A DNA stretch of 64,000 nt from Pectobacterium araliae (lineage in GTDB: Bacteria; Pseudomonadota; Gammaproteobacteria; Enterobacterales; Enterobacteriaceae): the NCBI RefSeq assembly GCF_037076465.1, contig NZ_AP028908.1, forward strand, positions 3,968,001 through 4,032,000, given 5' to 3'. Positions within the stretch are counted from its first letter, which is position 1, and each line of letters starts with the position of its first letter. A program made the position numbers and the translations under genes. The notes beneath the pieces were generated by a model, which had not been told where the DNA came from, made no database searches, and worked only from the letters and a program-made list of their open reading frames with translations. Positions 55,551 through 64,000 of the stretch are shown here, piece by piece.

Positions 55551-56312
55551 ATGCAAATCCCAACGTGGGAACAATTCTCTGCTGTGTTCGCCGCTTCCGG
55601 CGGCGAGCAGGCACAGGCTGTGCGAAAGGCATTGCTCCAGCAATACAACGAATTCGATGACGACCCGGCTGCATCATCCGTAGACAACTACGTGAATGCC
55701 TTGATCGCAATCTATGGTTACTTTCTGGATTATAAAGAAGGCACGTTCAGTATTGTCGAGTGGCTGGAAGAAAAGCTGGGGGATACCTTCACCGCCGAAT
55801 TTGATTACGACAACGATACGGTGAAAGTGCGCTTTGGCGACAGGGTGATTGTACTATCTCATCACTCAATGGGAACGGGTGAGTTCGAGCAGGATTTGGT
55901 AAAGCTCGAACGACTGATGAAAGATCGATATCACTTCCTCTACCGACGCCCAGAAGAAGGTGTTGTCAATGACACCGAAGAGTGGCTGCTGGTGCCCACA
56001 GAGCATTTGCAACGGGCCGTACAGCGTTACGGGCAGGCGCAGGTATCAGCCTATTTCAGACGCAGCGCCAACAGAGAGAGTATATGGGACGAACTTTACC
56101 GCTGTAAGACCAGAATATTTTTGTGGCTGGTGCTACCCGTAATAGTCGTTTTCTCTCTCTACGTGGTATGGGGAACGCTCAAAAGCGATACGCCACCACC
56201 ACAGCCGAAGGGATGTGAGAATGTAGACAGGGCTTACAGCGATCAGTCAGAACAGGTAGCAGCTATCATGAAATACCAGATGCGCAAGAAACTCGGTTGC
56301 GACAGTAGATAA
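55551..56312 (+). CDS. Membrane-anchored protein in the type VI cluster
   Basis: Protein of 253 residues. The first 185 are acidic and soluble-looking (VDNYVNALIAIYGYFLDYKE; EWLEEKLGDTFTAEFDYDND), then one membrane segment (IFLWLVLPVIVVFSLYVVWG) and a short tail with two cysteines. It could be a second immunity-type protein at the inner membrane or an accessory factor. I do not recognise the family. It lies 17 bp after the presumed immunity gene and before the PAAR gene. Confidence 0.65.
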   Translation: MQIPTWEQFSAVFAASGGEQAQAVRKALLQQYNEFDDDPAASSVDNYVNALIAIYGYFLDYKEGTFSIVEWLEEKLGDTFTAEFDYDNDTVKVRFGDRVIVLSHHSMGTGEFEQDLVKLERLMKDRYHFLYRRPEEGVVNDTEEWLLVPTEHLQRAVQRYGQAQVSAYFRRSANRESIWDELYRCKTRIFLWLVLPVIVVFSLYVVWGTLKSDTPPPQPKGCENVDRAYSDQSEQVAAIMKYQMRKKLGCDSR

Positions 56313-56346
56313 AATTGACGGTGCTCTGTACCGAAGGAGAAAGTCT

Positions 56347-56616
56347 ATGTCAGGACGTGGTGCCATTCGCCTAGGGGATGCCCATTCAGGTGGAGGAAAA
56401 ATGATTGAAGCCAGTGGCTTTCCTGTTAATGGCATACCGCAGTGTCTGCTTGGCGATAACGCGGTATGTCCCACCCACAAGGGAACGTTTCCGCTGGTTT
56501 CAGGCGGTGATGGTTCTGCGGTTCATAATGGACGCCCCATGATATTTGAGCCAGGGAAACTGGCCTGTGGCTGTAGCGTGTCATCATCATGTGCAGGGAA
56601 TTACAACCGTAAATAG
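56347..56616 (+). CDS. PAAR-domain spike tip protein
   Basis: Protein of 89 residues, PAAR type: AIRLGDAHSGGGKMIEASGF, then ARGDNAVCP-like GDNAVCPTHKG and the C-terminal LACGCSVSSSCAGNY with zinc-binding His and Cys. It caps the VgrG needle. The start is preceded by AGGAGA. It closes the type VI gene cluster. Confidence 0.93.
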   Translation: MSGRGAIRLGDAHSGGGKMIEASGFPVNGIPQCLLGDNAVCPTHKGTFPLVSGGDGSAVHNGRPMIFEPGKLACGCSVSSSCAGNYNRK

Positions 56617-56717
56617 CCTACTGGTAGCCTTATAAAAACAGATAATATTTCAGATATTCCGGGTGTATAGGGAATTAGCTGAGGACACACTGCTGAAATC
56701 ACAGAGTACAGCCAGAA

Positions 56718-57700
56718 CTATTTTGGAGTAATGTCAGAGCCAGAATTTTGGCGCTGTATTCTTCCGGGAATTTTGGCCCATGGCGCATCCTTAGTTTTCG
56801 GATTGACTTGCCACTGTAATAGCTCAGTGATATCCCGCTCGCCCTCAGCTTCTTTTATACGGCGCTGTTGCTCGGCAAACTGTTCATATTCAGCCTGAGC
56901 CTTGTCATCTGCCATTTTCTTGCCGATCGTACCTGTACCTTTTAAGACATCACGATCGTTGAATTGCAGAAATTGATCTAATTTTTCCTGCCAGTCGCGT
57001 AGAAATACCTGCTGACGGCGTCTGGCCTGATCTTCAGCAAAATCCAGCCACATATTGACCACACGGTTCAGTTCATCAACTTCGCTTTGATTGAGATAAT
57101 TTTTAGCTACAGTGACATCCTCTTTACGCACTTCGCCACCTTTGAAGCTGGTCAACCCCATATTCGGTAAACTGGCATCGGCATGTTGGTGAATAAGCTC
57201 CGCAGCCGTTTTTCCAGTACAGGCAAGATGCAGCTTATTCTGAATAGTCTGGAAAAAGAGCGTTGTCTCTTTCAGTGAGGGTTGATTATCCGCTGCAAGA
57301 GCAAAGATTTCCCGTACCCGTAAATAGACGCGCCGTTCACTGGCCCGAATATCGCGGATGCGTTCCAGCATTTCGCCAAAGTAATCGGGCACTACTGACT
57401 GGCCGACGGGTGGATTTTTCAGTCGGTCATCGTCCATAACAAAACCTTTAATCAGGTATTCCTGCAAGGTTTGTGTGGCTCACTGACGGCACTGTGTACC
57501 TATAGTGGACCGGACGCGATAGCCCAACGCGGGTATAATACTACGTTAACATATTGAATTTTATAATTTTTTAATCACTGGCAGTTGTTCGGTAAAACCG
57601 AACAACTGCCTCTTCATCCAGTCAATATTCTGCAAAAATATTTTTGATATGCTCGCTAGTGGTCACTTGGCTTTCCCATATAACTCACCAATCATCGTCT
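56718..57700 (-). pseudogene. RhuM family gene, second and broken copy
   Basis: The 249-codon frame 56718-57467 is highly similar to the intact RhuM at 30060-31100 (DERL/DDRL, AADYQP/AADNQP and so on). Upstream homology continues to about 57700 but is ruined. The tryptophan codon of the WATQTLQEYL segment is now TGA near 57480, and further changes and small deletions follow. The C-terminal tail differs (WAKIPGRIQRQNSGSD). It lies directly beside, and divergent from, the type I restriction genes, a usual home of rhuM. Confidence 0.9.
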
Positions 57701-57848
57701 AAAATGCCTAGCAGAAATAGAGACTGCAAACACCTCACTAACACAGACTCGTAAAGCCTTGCCGCTAGCAAGGAGCTCTTATCAAACGTACAATCAAAAC
57801 CCTAAAATAGCCCTTTTCGAAAAAGAATTGCTCATAACAGGATTTATA

Positions 57849-60440
57849 GTGAATAAACAGCAACTTGCGGCAAAAATCTGGGAATCAGCCAACCAGATGC
57901 GTTCTAAAATTGAGGCCAACGAATACAAAGATTACATACTCGGCTTTATCTTCTACAAGTACCTAAGCGACCAGTTGGTACAGTTTGTCACCAGACAGGG
58001 TATGACACCCGAAGACATCAAAGCCCTCGATGAAGTAGACGCCGACACCGTTAAATACGTGCAAGACAACCTGGGCTACTTTATAGCCTACGATAATCTG
58101 TTTTCTACATGGATTGATCCCACATCCGAATTTGATGAATCGAACGTGCGTGATGCGCTCTCAGCCTTTAGCCGTTTGATTTCACCAACATACAAAAAAC
58201 TGTTTGAAGGCATTTTTACCACCCTAGAAACAGGTTTAAGTAAACTGGGTGAAAGTGCGGGCAAACGCACCAAAGCCATCAGCGATTTATTGCACCTGAT
58301 CAAAAGCATTCCCATGAATAGTAATCAGGGGTATGACGTGCTGGGCTACATTTACGAATACCTGATTGAAAAATTTGCCGCCAATGCGGGTAAAAAAGCC
58401 GGTGAGTTCTACACGCCTCATGAAGTCTCGGTACTGATGTCGAATATTATCGCCCATGAGTTAAAACACAAAGATACCATCAAGATTTACGACCCTACTT
58501 CCGGCTCAGGTTCATTGCTGATCAATATCGGTGAGGCGGTCGAGAAATACGCTAAAAATAAAAACAGCATCACCTATTTCGCTCAAGAGTTAAAAGCCAA
58601 CACCTACAACCTAACTCGTATGAACCTCATCATGCGTGGTATTAAAGCCAGCAACATTAAAACCCGTAATGGCGATACCTTAGAGGACGATTGGCCGTAT
58701 TTTGATGAAAGCGATCCACAAGGCTCTTACTACGCCTTGCATGTCGATGCCGTGGTGTCCAACCCGCCTTACTCACAAAACTGGGACCCCAGCTTTAAAG
58801 AGAGCGATCCACGCTATTCACGTTTTGGCTTAGCCCCTAAAACCAAAGCCGATTTTGCTTTTTTGCTGCACGATCTCTACCACCTAAAACCCGATGGTAT
58901 TATGGCTATTGTACTACCCCATGGGGTCTTATTCCGTGGTGGTGAAGAAGGTGAAATTCGCAAGCAACTTATTGAGCAGAATCACATTGATACTGTTATC
59001 GGACTACCGGCCAATATCTTTTTTGGCACCGGCATTCCCACGGTGATTTTGATCCTCAAACAAAAACGTCAAAACACCGATGTATTGGTGGTCGATGCCT
59101 CCAAGCATTTTATGAAAGAAGGCAAAAGCAACAAACTGCAAGCCAGTGATATCAAGCGTATTACCGATGCGGTGATTAACCGCGAAAGTATCGACAAGTT
59201 CTCGCAACTGGTAAGCAAACAAGCCCTGGTCGACAACGGCTACAACCTCAACATACCGCGCTATGTGGATTCCTCTGCGGCGACACCAAGCTGGGATTTA
59301 CACGCCACCATGCTCGGCGGCATCCCCAACAGCGAAATTGCCGAGCTACACAACTATTGGCAAGCTTTCCCGCAATTACACGGCACTCTGTTTACGCCAA
59401 AATCCGCCGCTTACAGTGATCTGGCCATTGCCAAACAAGACGTTAACGCCAGCATTAGTGCGCACCCGCAAGTAGTAGGGTTTATCAGCGCCTACAATCA
59501 AGCCTTTAATGGCTTTGATGACCACCTGAACCCCCAGTTAATACAAAACTGGCAAAGCGTAAAACGTAACCAACAAGAAGCGGAATTAAGTGCCGAACTA
59601 TTTACTCGTTTAGCTCCCATTGCCTTAATCGACAAATACCAGGCTTTCCAATTTCTGAACAACCAATGGCAAATCATCAGCGCCGATTTAGAAATGATGC
59701 AGACAGAGGGCTTTGCCGCCACCAGACAAGTTGACCCTAATATCGTCATCAAGAAGAAAGACGGTAAAGATACCGAAGTGCAAGACGGCTGGAAAGGCCA
59801 CATATTGCCGTTTGATTTAGTGCAACAAACTTACTTAAGTGATGACTTACAAGCCCTGGCAGCTAAAGAAACCCGACTAGCAGAAATCGCCAGCACGCTA
59901 GAAGAAATTTTAGAATCCCTAACCGAAGAAGAAAAAGAACACGATACCGTCAAAGATAGCAAAGACGGCTTTGCCAATGCCGAATTAAGCAAGGCTGCTA
60001 AAGCCTTCTTGAAAGAACAAAAAGACAGCAAAGTTAAATTCGCAGAAGAAAGCTATGAAGCCAAAATCATTCGCGCAAACAAATTAATCGATGAAGAAAA
60101 AGCCCTGAAAAAAACGGTCAAAGATGCCGCCACTGCCCTGCATTTAAAAACCAAAACGACCATCGAAGCATTAACCGATGAACAAGTGAACAACTTGCTG
60201 CACCTTAAATGGATTGCGCCATTAAGCACCGAACTCGCTACTATGCCTAGCACCGTGATTACCCAGCTCACCAGCCAAGTGCAAACCCTTGCCGATAAAT
60301 ACGTCGTCACTTACTCTCAAGTGGCGAATGACATTAAAACTACCGAGCGAGAGCTGGCGGTGATGATGGGAGAACTCAAGGGTAATGAGTTTGATATGCA
60401 GGGCTTGGCAGAACTCACTAACTTATTGAAGGGCGAATAA
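57849..60440 (+). CDS. hsdM: Type I restriction-modification methyltransferase subunit HsdM, long form
   Basis: Protein of 863 residues from a GTG at 57849 that follows AGGA (VNKQQLAAKIWESANQMRSK). The frame is open 30 more codons. The N6-adenine methyltransferase core has KAGEFYTPHEVSVLM, the AdoMet loop DPTSGSGSLLINIGEA and the catalytic NPPYSQNWD. It is much longer than the common 500-530 residues. From about residue 500 an extra part includes a long charged coiled coil (ESLTEEEKEHDTVKDSKDGF; AKAFLKEQKDSKVKFAEESY). First gene of the hsdMSR locus; codon use is more AT-rich than the type VI genes. Confidence 0.94.
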   Translation: MNKQQLAAKIWESANQMRSKIEANEYKDYILGFIFYKYLSDQLVQFVTRQGMTPEDIKALDEVDADTVKYVQDNLGYFIAYDNLFSTWIDPTSEFDESNVRDALSAFSRLISPTYKKLFEGIFTTLETGLSKLGESAGKRTKAISDLLHLIKSIPMNSNQGYDVLGYIYEYLIEKFAANAGKKAGEFYTPHEVSVLMSNIIAHELKHKDTIKIYDPTSGSGSLLINIGEAVEKYAKNKNSITYFAQELKANTYNLTRMNLIMRGIKASNIKTRNGDTLEDDWPYFDESDPQGSYYALHVDAVVSNPPYSQNWDPSFKESDPRYSRFGLAPKTKADFAFLLHDLYHLKPDGIMAIVLPHGVLFRGGEEGEIRKQLIEQNHIDTVIGLPANIFFGTGIPTVILILKQKRQNTDVLVVDASKHFMKEGKSNKLQASDIKRITDAVINRESIDKFSQLVSKQALVDNGYNLNIPRYVDSSAATPSWDLHATMLGGIPNSEIAELHNYWQAFPQLHGTLFTPKSAAYSDLAIAKQDVNASISAHPQVVGFISAYNQAFNGFDDHLNPQLIQNWQSVKRNQQEAELSAELFTRLAPIALIDKYQAFQFLNNQWQIISADLEMMQTEGFAATRQVDPNIVIKKKDGKDTEVQDGWKGHILPFDLVQQTYLSDDLQALAAKETRLAEIASTLEEILESLTEEEKEHDTVKDSKDGFANAELSKAAKAFLKEQKDSKVKFAEESYEAKIIRANKLIDEEKALKKTVKDAATALHLKTKTTIEALTDEQVNNLLHLKWIAPLSTELATMPSTVITQLTSQVQTLADKYVVTYSQVANDIKTTERELAVMMGELKGNEFDMQGLAELTNLLKGE

Positions 60441-60441
60441 G

Positions 60442-61683
60442 ATGAGTGTGGAGAAGAAAGTGCCAGAAATTCGCTTTGAAGAGTTTCATGAGGATTGGAA
60501 TCAACGAAAACTGGATACAATTTTCGGTAAAATACGCAATGCCTTTGTTGGAACTGCAACGCCTTATTATGTAAAAAAAGGGCATTTTTATCTTGAGTCT
60601 AATAATGTCAAAGATGGCAAAATAAACAGAAAAAATGAAATTTTTATTAATGATGAGTTTTACTATAAGCAATCTGACAAATGGCTTCGTGAGGGAGACA
60701 TAGTCATGGTTCAGTCGGGCCATGTCGGTCATACTGCCGTAATACCCCCTGAGCTAAATAATATCGCAGCGCATGCATTGATTATGTTTACTGATCCTAA
60801 AGAAGAGATTAGTTCTCATTTCCTAAACTTTCAATTTCAAATTGATAAAGTAAAAACAAAGTTATCTGAAATCACAACTGGTAATACGATAAAACATATC
60901 CTTTCTTCTGAAATGAAAGAATTTGAAATGTTTTTCAGTGATTATGAAGAACAAATCCAGATCGGCAACTACTTCCAAAAGCTAGACGCGCTGATCAACC
61001 AACACCAACAAAAGCATGACAAGCTCAGCAACATTAAAAAAGCCATGCTGGAAAAGATGTTTCCCAAACAAGGCGAAATTATACCAGAAATCCGCTTTAA
61101 GGGGTTTAGTGCGGAGTGGGAGGAGATGAAGCTAAGTAAGATTTCTGACAAGATTACTGAAAAAAACACTTCAGGAATTTATTCTGAAACTTTTACCAAT
61201 TCCGCTGAATTTGGAATAATCAGTCAGCGAGATTACTTTGATAAAGATATTTCAAATTCTAATAACATAGGTGGTTACTACGTAGTTCAGCCAGAGGACT
61301 TTGTCTACAACCCCAGAATATCAACACTCGCTCCTTGCGGCCCTATCAATAGAAATACACTGGGTAGAGCAGGTGTAATGTCGCCACTTTATACTGTCTT
61401 TAGAACAAAAAACGTTAATAGCATTTTTATTGAGTATTTTTTCCAGACTAAACTTTGGCACGCTTTCATGTTTCTTAATGGTGATACTGGAGCCAGGGCC
61501 GATAGGTTTTCGATTAAGGACTCAGTATTTTTTGAGTTACCATTGGTTCTGCCTACTGTTAACGAGCAAGTCGTTATCGGTAACTACTTCCAAAAACTCG
61601 ATAACTTGATCAACCAACACCAACAACAAATTACCAAACTCAATAACATCAAGCAGGCCTGCTTAAGTAAAATGTTTGTCTAA
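60442..61683 (+). CDS. hsdS: Type I specificity subunit HsdS
   Basis: Protein of 413 residues that recognises the DNA target. Two variable target-recognition domains alternate with two conserved repeats: GNYFQKLDALINQHQQKHDK (about residue 175) and GNYFQKLDNLINQHQQQITK (about 378). The beginning PEIRFEEFHEDWNQRKLD is repeated as PEIRFKGFSAEWEEMKLS before the second domain. It starts 1 nt after the hsdM stop. Both domains look complete. Confidence 0.95.
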   Translation: MSVEKKVPEIRFEEFHEDWNQRKLDTIFGKIRNAFVGTATPYYVKKGHFYLESNNVKDGKINRKNEIFINDEFYYKQSDKWLREGDIVMVQSGHVGHTAVIPPELNNIAAHALIMFTDPKEEISSHFLNFQFQIDKVKTKLSEITTGNTIKHILSSEMKEFEMFFSDYEEQIQIGNYFQKLDALINQHQQKHDKLSNIKKAMLEKMFPKQGEIIPEIRFKGFSAEWEEMKLSKISDKITEKNTSGIYSETFTNSAEFGIISQRDYFDKDISNSNNIGGYYVVQPEDFVYNPRISTLAPCGPINRNTLGRAGVMSPLYTVFRTKNVNSIFIEYFFQTKLWHAFMFLNGDTGARADRFSIKDSVFFELPLVLPTVNEQVVIGNYFQKLDNLINQHQQQITKLNNIKQACLSKMFV

Positions 61684-61697
61684 CAGGGAGCGCCATT

Positions 61698-64000
61698 ATG
61701 ACCACCTTTAAAACCGAAACGCAATTTGAGCAGGCCTTTATTGAGGTACTCACCAACAAGGGTTGGGAGCCGGAGATACTCAAAAATAAAAGCGAAGCGG
61801 ATTTGCTGCAAAACTGGGCAAACATTTTGTTTGAAAACAATCGCCAGCGGGATCGCTTAAACGATGTGCCGCTTACCACGACCGAAATGCAGCAAATTAT
61901 TGAGCAAATCAAAGAACTTAAAACCCCGCTCAAGCTGAATGGTTTAATTAACGGCAAAACCGTGGCGATTAAGCGCGATAACCCTGCCGATACCTTGCAT
62001 ATAGGCAAAGAAGTCAGCTTAAAAATATACGACCGCCAGGAAATCGCCGCCGGTCAAAGCCGTTACCAAATTGTGCAGCAACCCAAATTTGAACGCGGCA
62101 GCCCTTTGCGTAACGACCGACGCGGTGATGTGCTGCTACTGATTAACGGTATGCCGGTTATCCATGTAGAACTAAAGCGCAGCGGTATACCAGTTAGCCA
62201 GGCAGTAAATCAAATCGAAAAGTACAGCAAAGAGGGCGTATTTAGCGATCTATTTTCGCTCATCCAGGTGTTTGTAGCTATGGAGCCAAACGAGGCCAAA
62301 TACTTTGCCAACCCTGGACTAGACGGCAAGTTTAATCCCGACTATCAGTTCAACTGGGCCGATTTTAATAACGAGCCCATGAACCACTGGAAAGACATCG
62401 CCTCTACCTTGCTTTCTATCCCCATGGCGCACCAGTTAATAGGTTTTTATACCGTTGCCGACGATACCGATGGTGTGCTTAAAGTGATGCGCAGTTATCA
62501 GTATTACGCCGCCAATGCGATATCTGACAAAGTGGCCAAAACCAACTGGCAGCAACTGGGTAACGCGGTCAATAATCCCGATCGCCTCGGGGGATATGTG
62601 TGGCATACCACGGGTTCGGGTAAAACCATGACCAGCTTTAAATCGGCACAGTTGATTGCACAATCCAAAGATGCCGATAAAGTCATTTTTTTAATGGACA
62701 GGATTGAGCTAGGTACTCAGTCGCTGACGGAATATCGCAATTTTGCGGGCGATGGCGAAGACGTTCAAGCCACCGAAAATACTCACGTACTTATTACCAA
62801 ATTAAAAAGCACCGATCCCGCCGATACCTTAATTGTTAGCTCCATTCAAAAAATGAGTAATATTTTTGAAGCAGTAAATGATGAAGGCGTAGCCACCAAC
62901 GCTGGAGATATTGAAAAAATTCGCGCTAAGCGTTTGGTGTTTATTGTCGATGAGGCGCATCGCTCTACCTTTGGCGACATGCTGATTATTATTAAACGTA
63001 CCTTTCCGCGAGCCTTATTTTTTGGGTTTACCGGTACACCAATTCAAGAAGAAAACGAAAAAAACGGCAATACCACCAGTACCGTATTTGGCAACGAGCT
63101 ACACCGTTATAGCATCGCCGATGGCATACGCGATGGCAACGTGCTGGGTTTCGATCCTTATAAAATACCCACCTTTAAAGACAGTGACTTAAGACAAGCT
63201 GTAGCGTTAGAGCAAGCCAAAGCTGGCTCGGTGATGGAGGCCATGGATAACCCAGCCAAAAAGAAAAAATTTAACCACTTTATGAATGATATGCCTATGG
63301 CTGGCCATAAAGATGCCACTGGCAAATACCACAAAGGCATTGAAGACTATGTGCCTAAAAGCCAATATTTAAGCGAAACCCACCAGACCAAGGTGGTGGA
63401 AGATATTCTGCATAAATGGGATGTGCTCAGCCAAGGCAATAAATTCCACGCCATTTTGGCCACTAATAGCATTGCCGAAGCCATTGACTATTACCGTCAT
63501 TTAAAAGCCACCAAACCTGAACTTAAAGTATCGGCCCTGTTTGATCCGAACATTGATAACGACGGCAGTGGCGACCGTGGCCCCACCTTTAAAGGCGATG
63601 GCCTGGAAGAAATTATGGCCGACTATAACGCGCGTTATGGCCAGGATTTTGATTTTGCCCGCCATGCAGCCTTTAAAAAAGATTTAGCGGCACGCCTCGC
63701 CCATAAAAAACCCTACGAACGCATTCATACCGAGCCTTCAAAGCAATTAGATTTACTGATTGTTGTAGATCAAATGCTCACTGGCTTTGACTCTAAATGG
63801 CTTAATACCTTGTATTTAGACAAGGTGATTAGATACCAAAACATTATTCAAGCATTCTCACGCACCAATCGCTTGTTTGGTCCCGACAAACCCCACGGCA
63901 TTATCCGGTATTATCGCTATCCGCACACCATGGAGCAGCACATTAACGCTGCGGTAAAACTCTATTCCGGCGACAAACCTATCGGCCTCTTCGTAGATAA
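61698..64000 (+). CDS. hsdR: Type I restriction endonuclease subunit HsdR, cut by window end
   Basis: The first 767 residues are present, starting at the ATG at 61698. The N-terminal nuclease site is VIHVELKRSG (ExK). The helicase motifs follow: Walker A TTGSGKTM, Walker B FIVDEAHRSTFGD and motif VI-like QAFSRTNRL. It translocates DNA and cleaves when the target is unmethylated. The C-terminus lies beyond the window. Confidence 0.95.
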   Translation, partial: MTTFKTETQFEQAFIEVLTNKGWEPEILKNKSEADLLQNWANILFENNRQRDRLNDVPLTTTEMQQIIEQIKELKTPLKLNGLINGKTVAIKRDNPADTLHIGKEVSLKIYDRQEIAAGQSRYQIVQQPKFERGSPLRNDRRGDVLLLINGMPVIHVELKRSGIPVSQAVNQIEKYSKEGVFSDLFSLIQVFVAMEPNEAKYFANPGLDGKFNPDYQFNWADFNNEPMNHWKDIASTLLSIPMAHQLIGFYTVADDTDGVLKVMRSYQYYAANAISDKVAKTNWQQLGNAVNNPDRLGGYVWHTTGSGKTMTSFKSAQLIAQSKDADKVIFLMDRIELGTQSLTEYRNFAGDGEDVQATENTHVLITKLKSTDPADTLIVSSIQKMSNIFEAVNDEGVATNAGDIEKIRAKRLVFIVDEAHRSTFGDMLIIIKRTFPRALFFGFTGTPIQEENEKNGNTTSTVFGNELHRYSIADGIRDGNVLGFDPYKIPTFKDSDLRQAVALEQAKAGSVMEAMDNPAKKKKFNHFMNDMPMAGHKDATGKYHKGIEDYVPKSQYLSETHQTKVVEDILHKWDVLSQGNKFHAILATNSIAEAIDYYRHLKATKPELKVSALFDPNIDNDGSGDRGPTFKGDGLEEIMADYNARYGQDFDFARHAAFKKDLAARLAHKKPYERIHTEPSKQLDLLIVVDQMLTGFDSKWLNTLYLDKVIRYQNIIQAFSRTNRLFGPDKPHGIIRYYRYPHTMEQHINAAVKLYSGDKPIGLFVD

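Overview
The window looks like a chromosome segment of a plant-associated enterobacterium, most likely Pectobacterium or a close relative. This is inferred from the close AspA, RoxA and RtcR matches to enterobacterial families, from the many small genes shared with CP4-type islands of enterobacteria, and from an orphan hcp-vgrG cluster of the kind common in soft-rot bacteria. No species-level claim can be made from the sequence alone. The right end is cut inside hsdR.

Left part (1-25 kb), mostly core-like: a NIT-domain chemoreceptor, a DUF1615 lipoprotein, an HNH nuclease, and an RNA-repair locus (rtcB with a nucleotidyltransferase and a HEAT-repeat protein, behind a sigma-54 promoter, with divergent rtcR). 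The 3' end of rtcR is duplicated around a convergent toxin-antitoxin pair. Next comes a seven-gene minus-strand sulfur operon: serine acetyltransferase, CysM-like synthase, JAMM peptidase, MoaD/CysO-like sulfur carrier, MoeB-rhodanese, family 2A encapsulin shell and its cysteine desulfurase cargo. Together these can make cysteine through a protein thiocarboxylate and store sulfur in a protein shell. A C4-like antisense RNA locus with a small downstream gene, a tract of serial hairpins, a LysR regulator, aspartase, a TolC relic, a secreted hydrolase and roxA follow.

Middle (25-48 kb), accessory: an IS630 element inserted just after the start codon of a small gene, a SymE relic, an orphan flagellin with a LuxR-type regulator, and a rhuM gene abutting a DUF4942 remnant. 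A higB-higA/ImmA-beta-protein operon follows, with three matching operators, one of them inside the antitoxin gene. A P4-type integrase sits beside a decayed tRNA-Leu 3' end. Then comes a CP4-like island (DUF6088, RHH, DUF4942, cbtA, cbeA, radC, exported proteins, WYL regulator, GTPase, AlpA, zinc-ribbon, inovirus Gp2-like).

Right part (48-64 kb): an orphan type VI secretion cluster (hcp, vgrG, DUF4123 adaptor, accessory protein, PD-(D/E)xK-type nuclease effector, presumed immunity gene, membrane-anchored protein, PAAR tip), a second and broken rhuM, and a type I restriction-modification locus hsdM-hsdS-hsdR. The accessory half is a dense stack of defence, addiction and competition genes.
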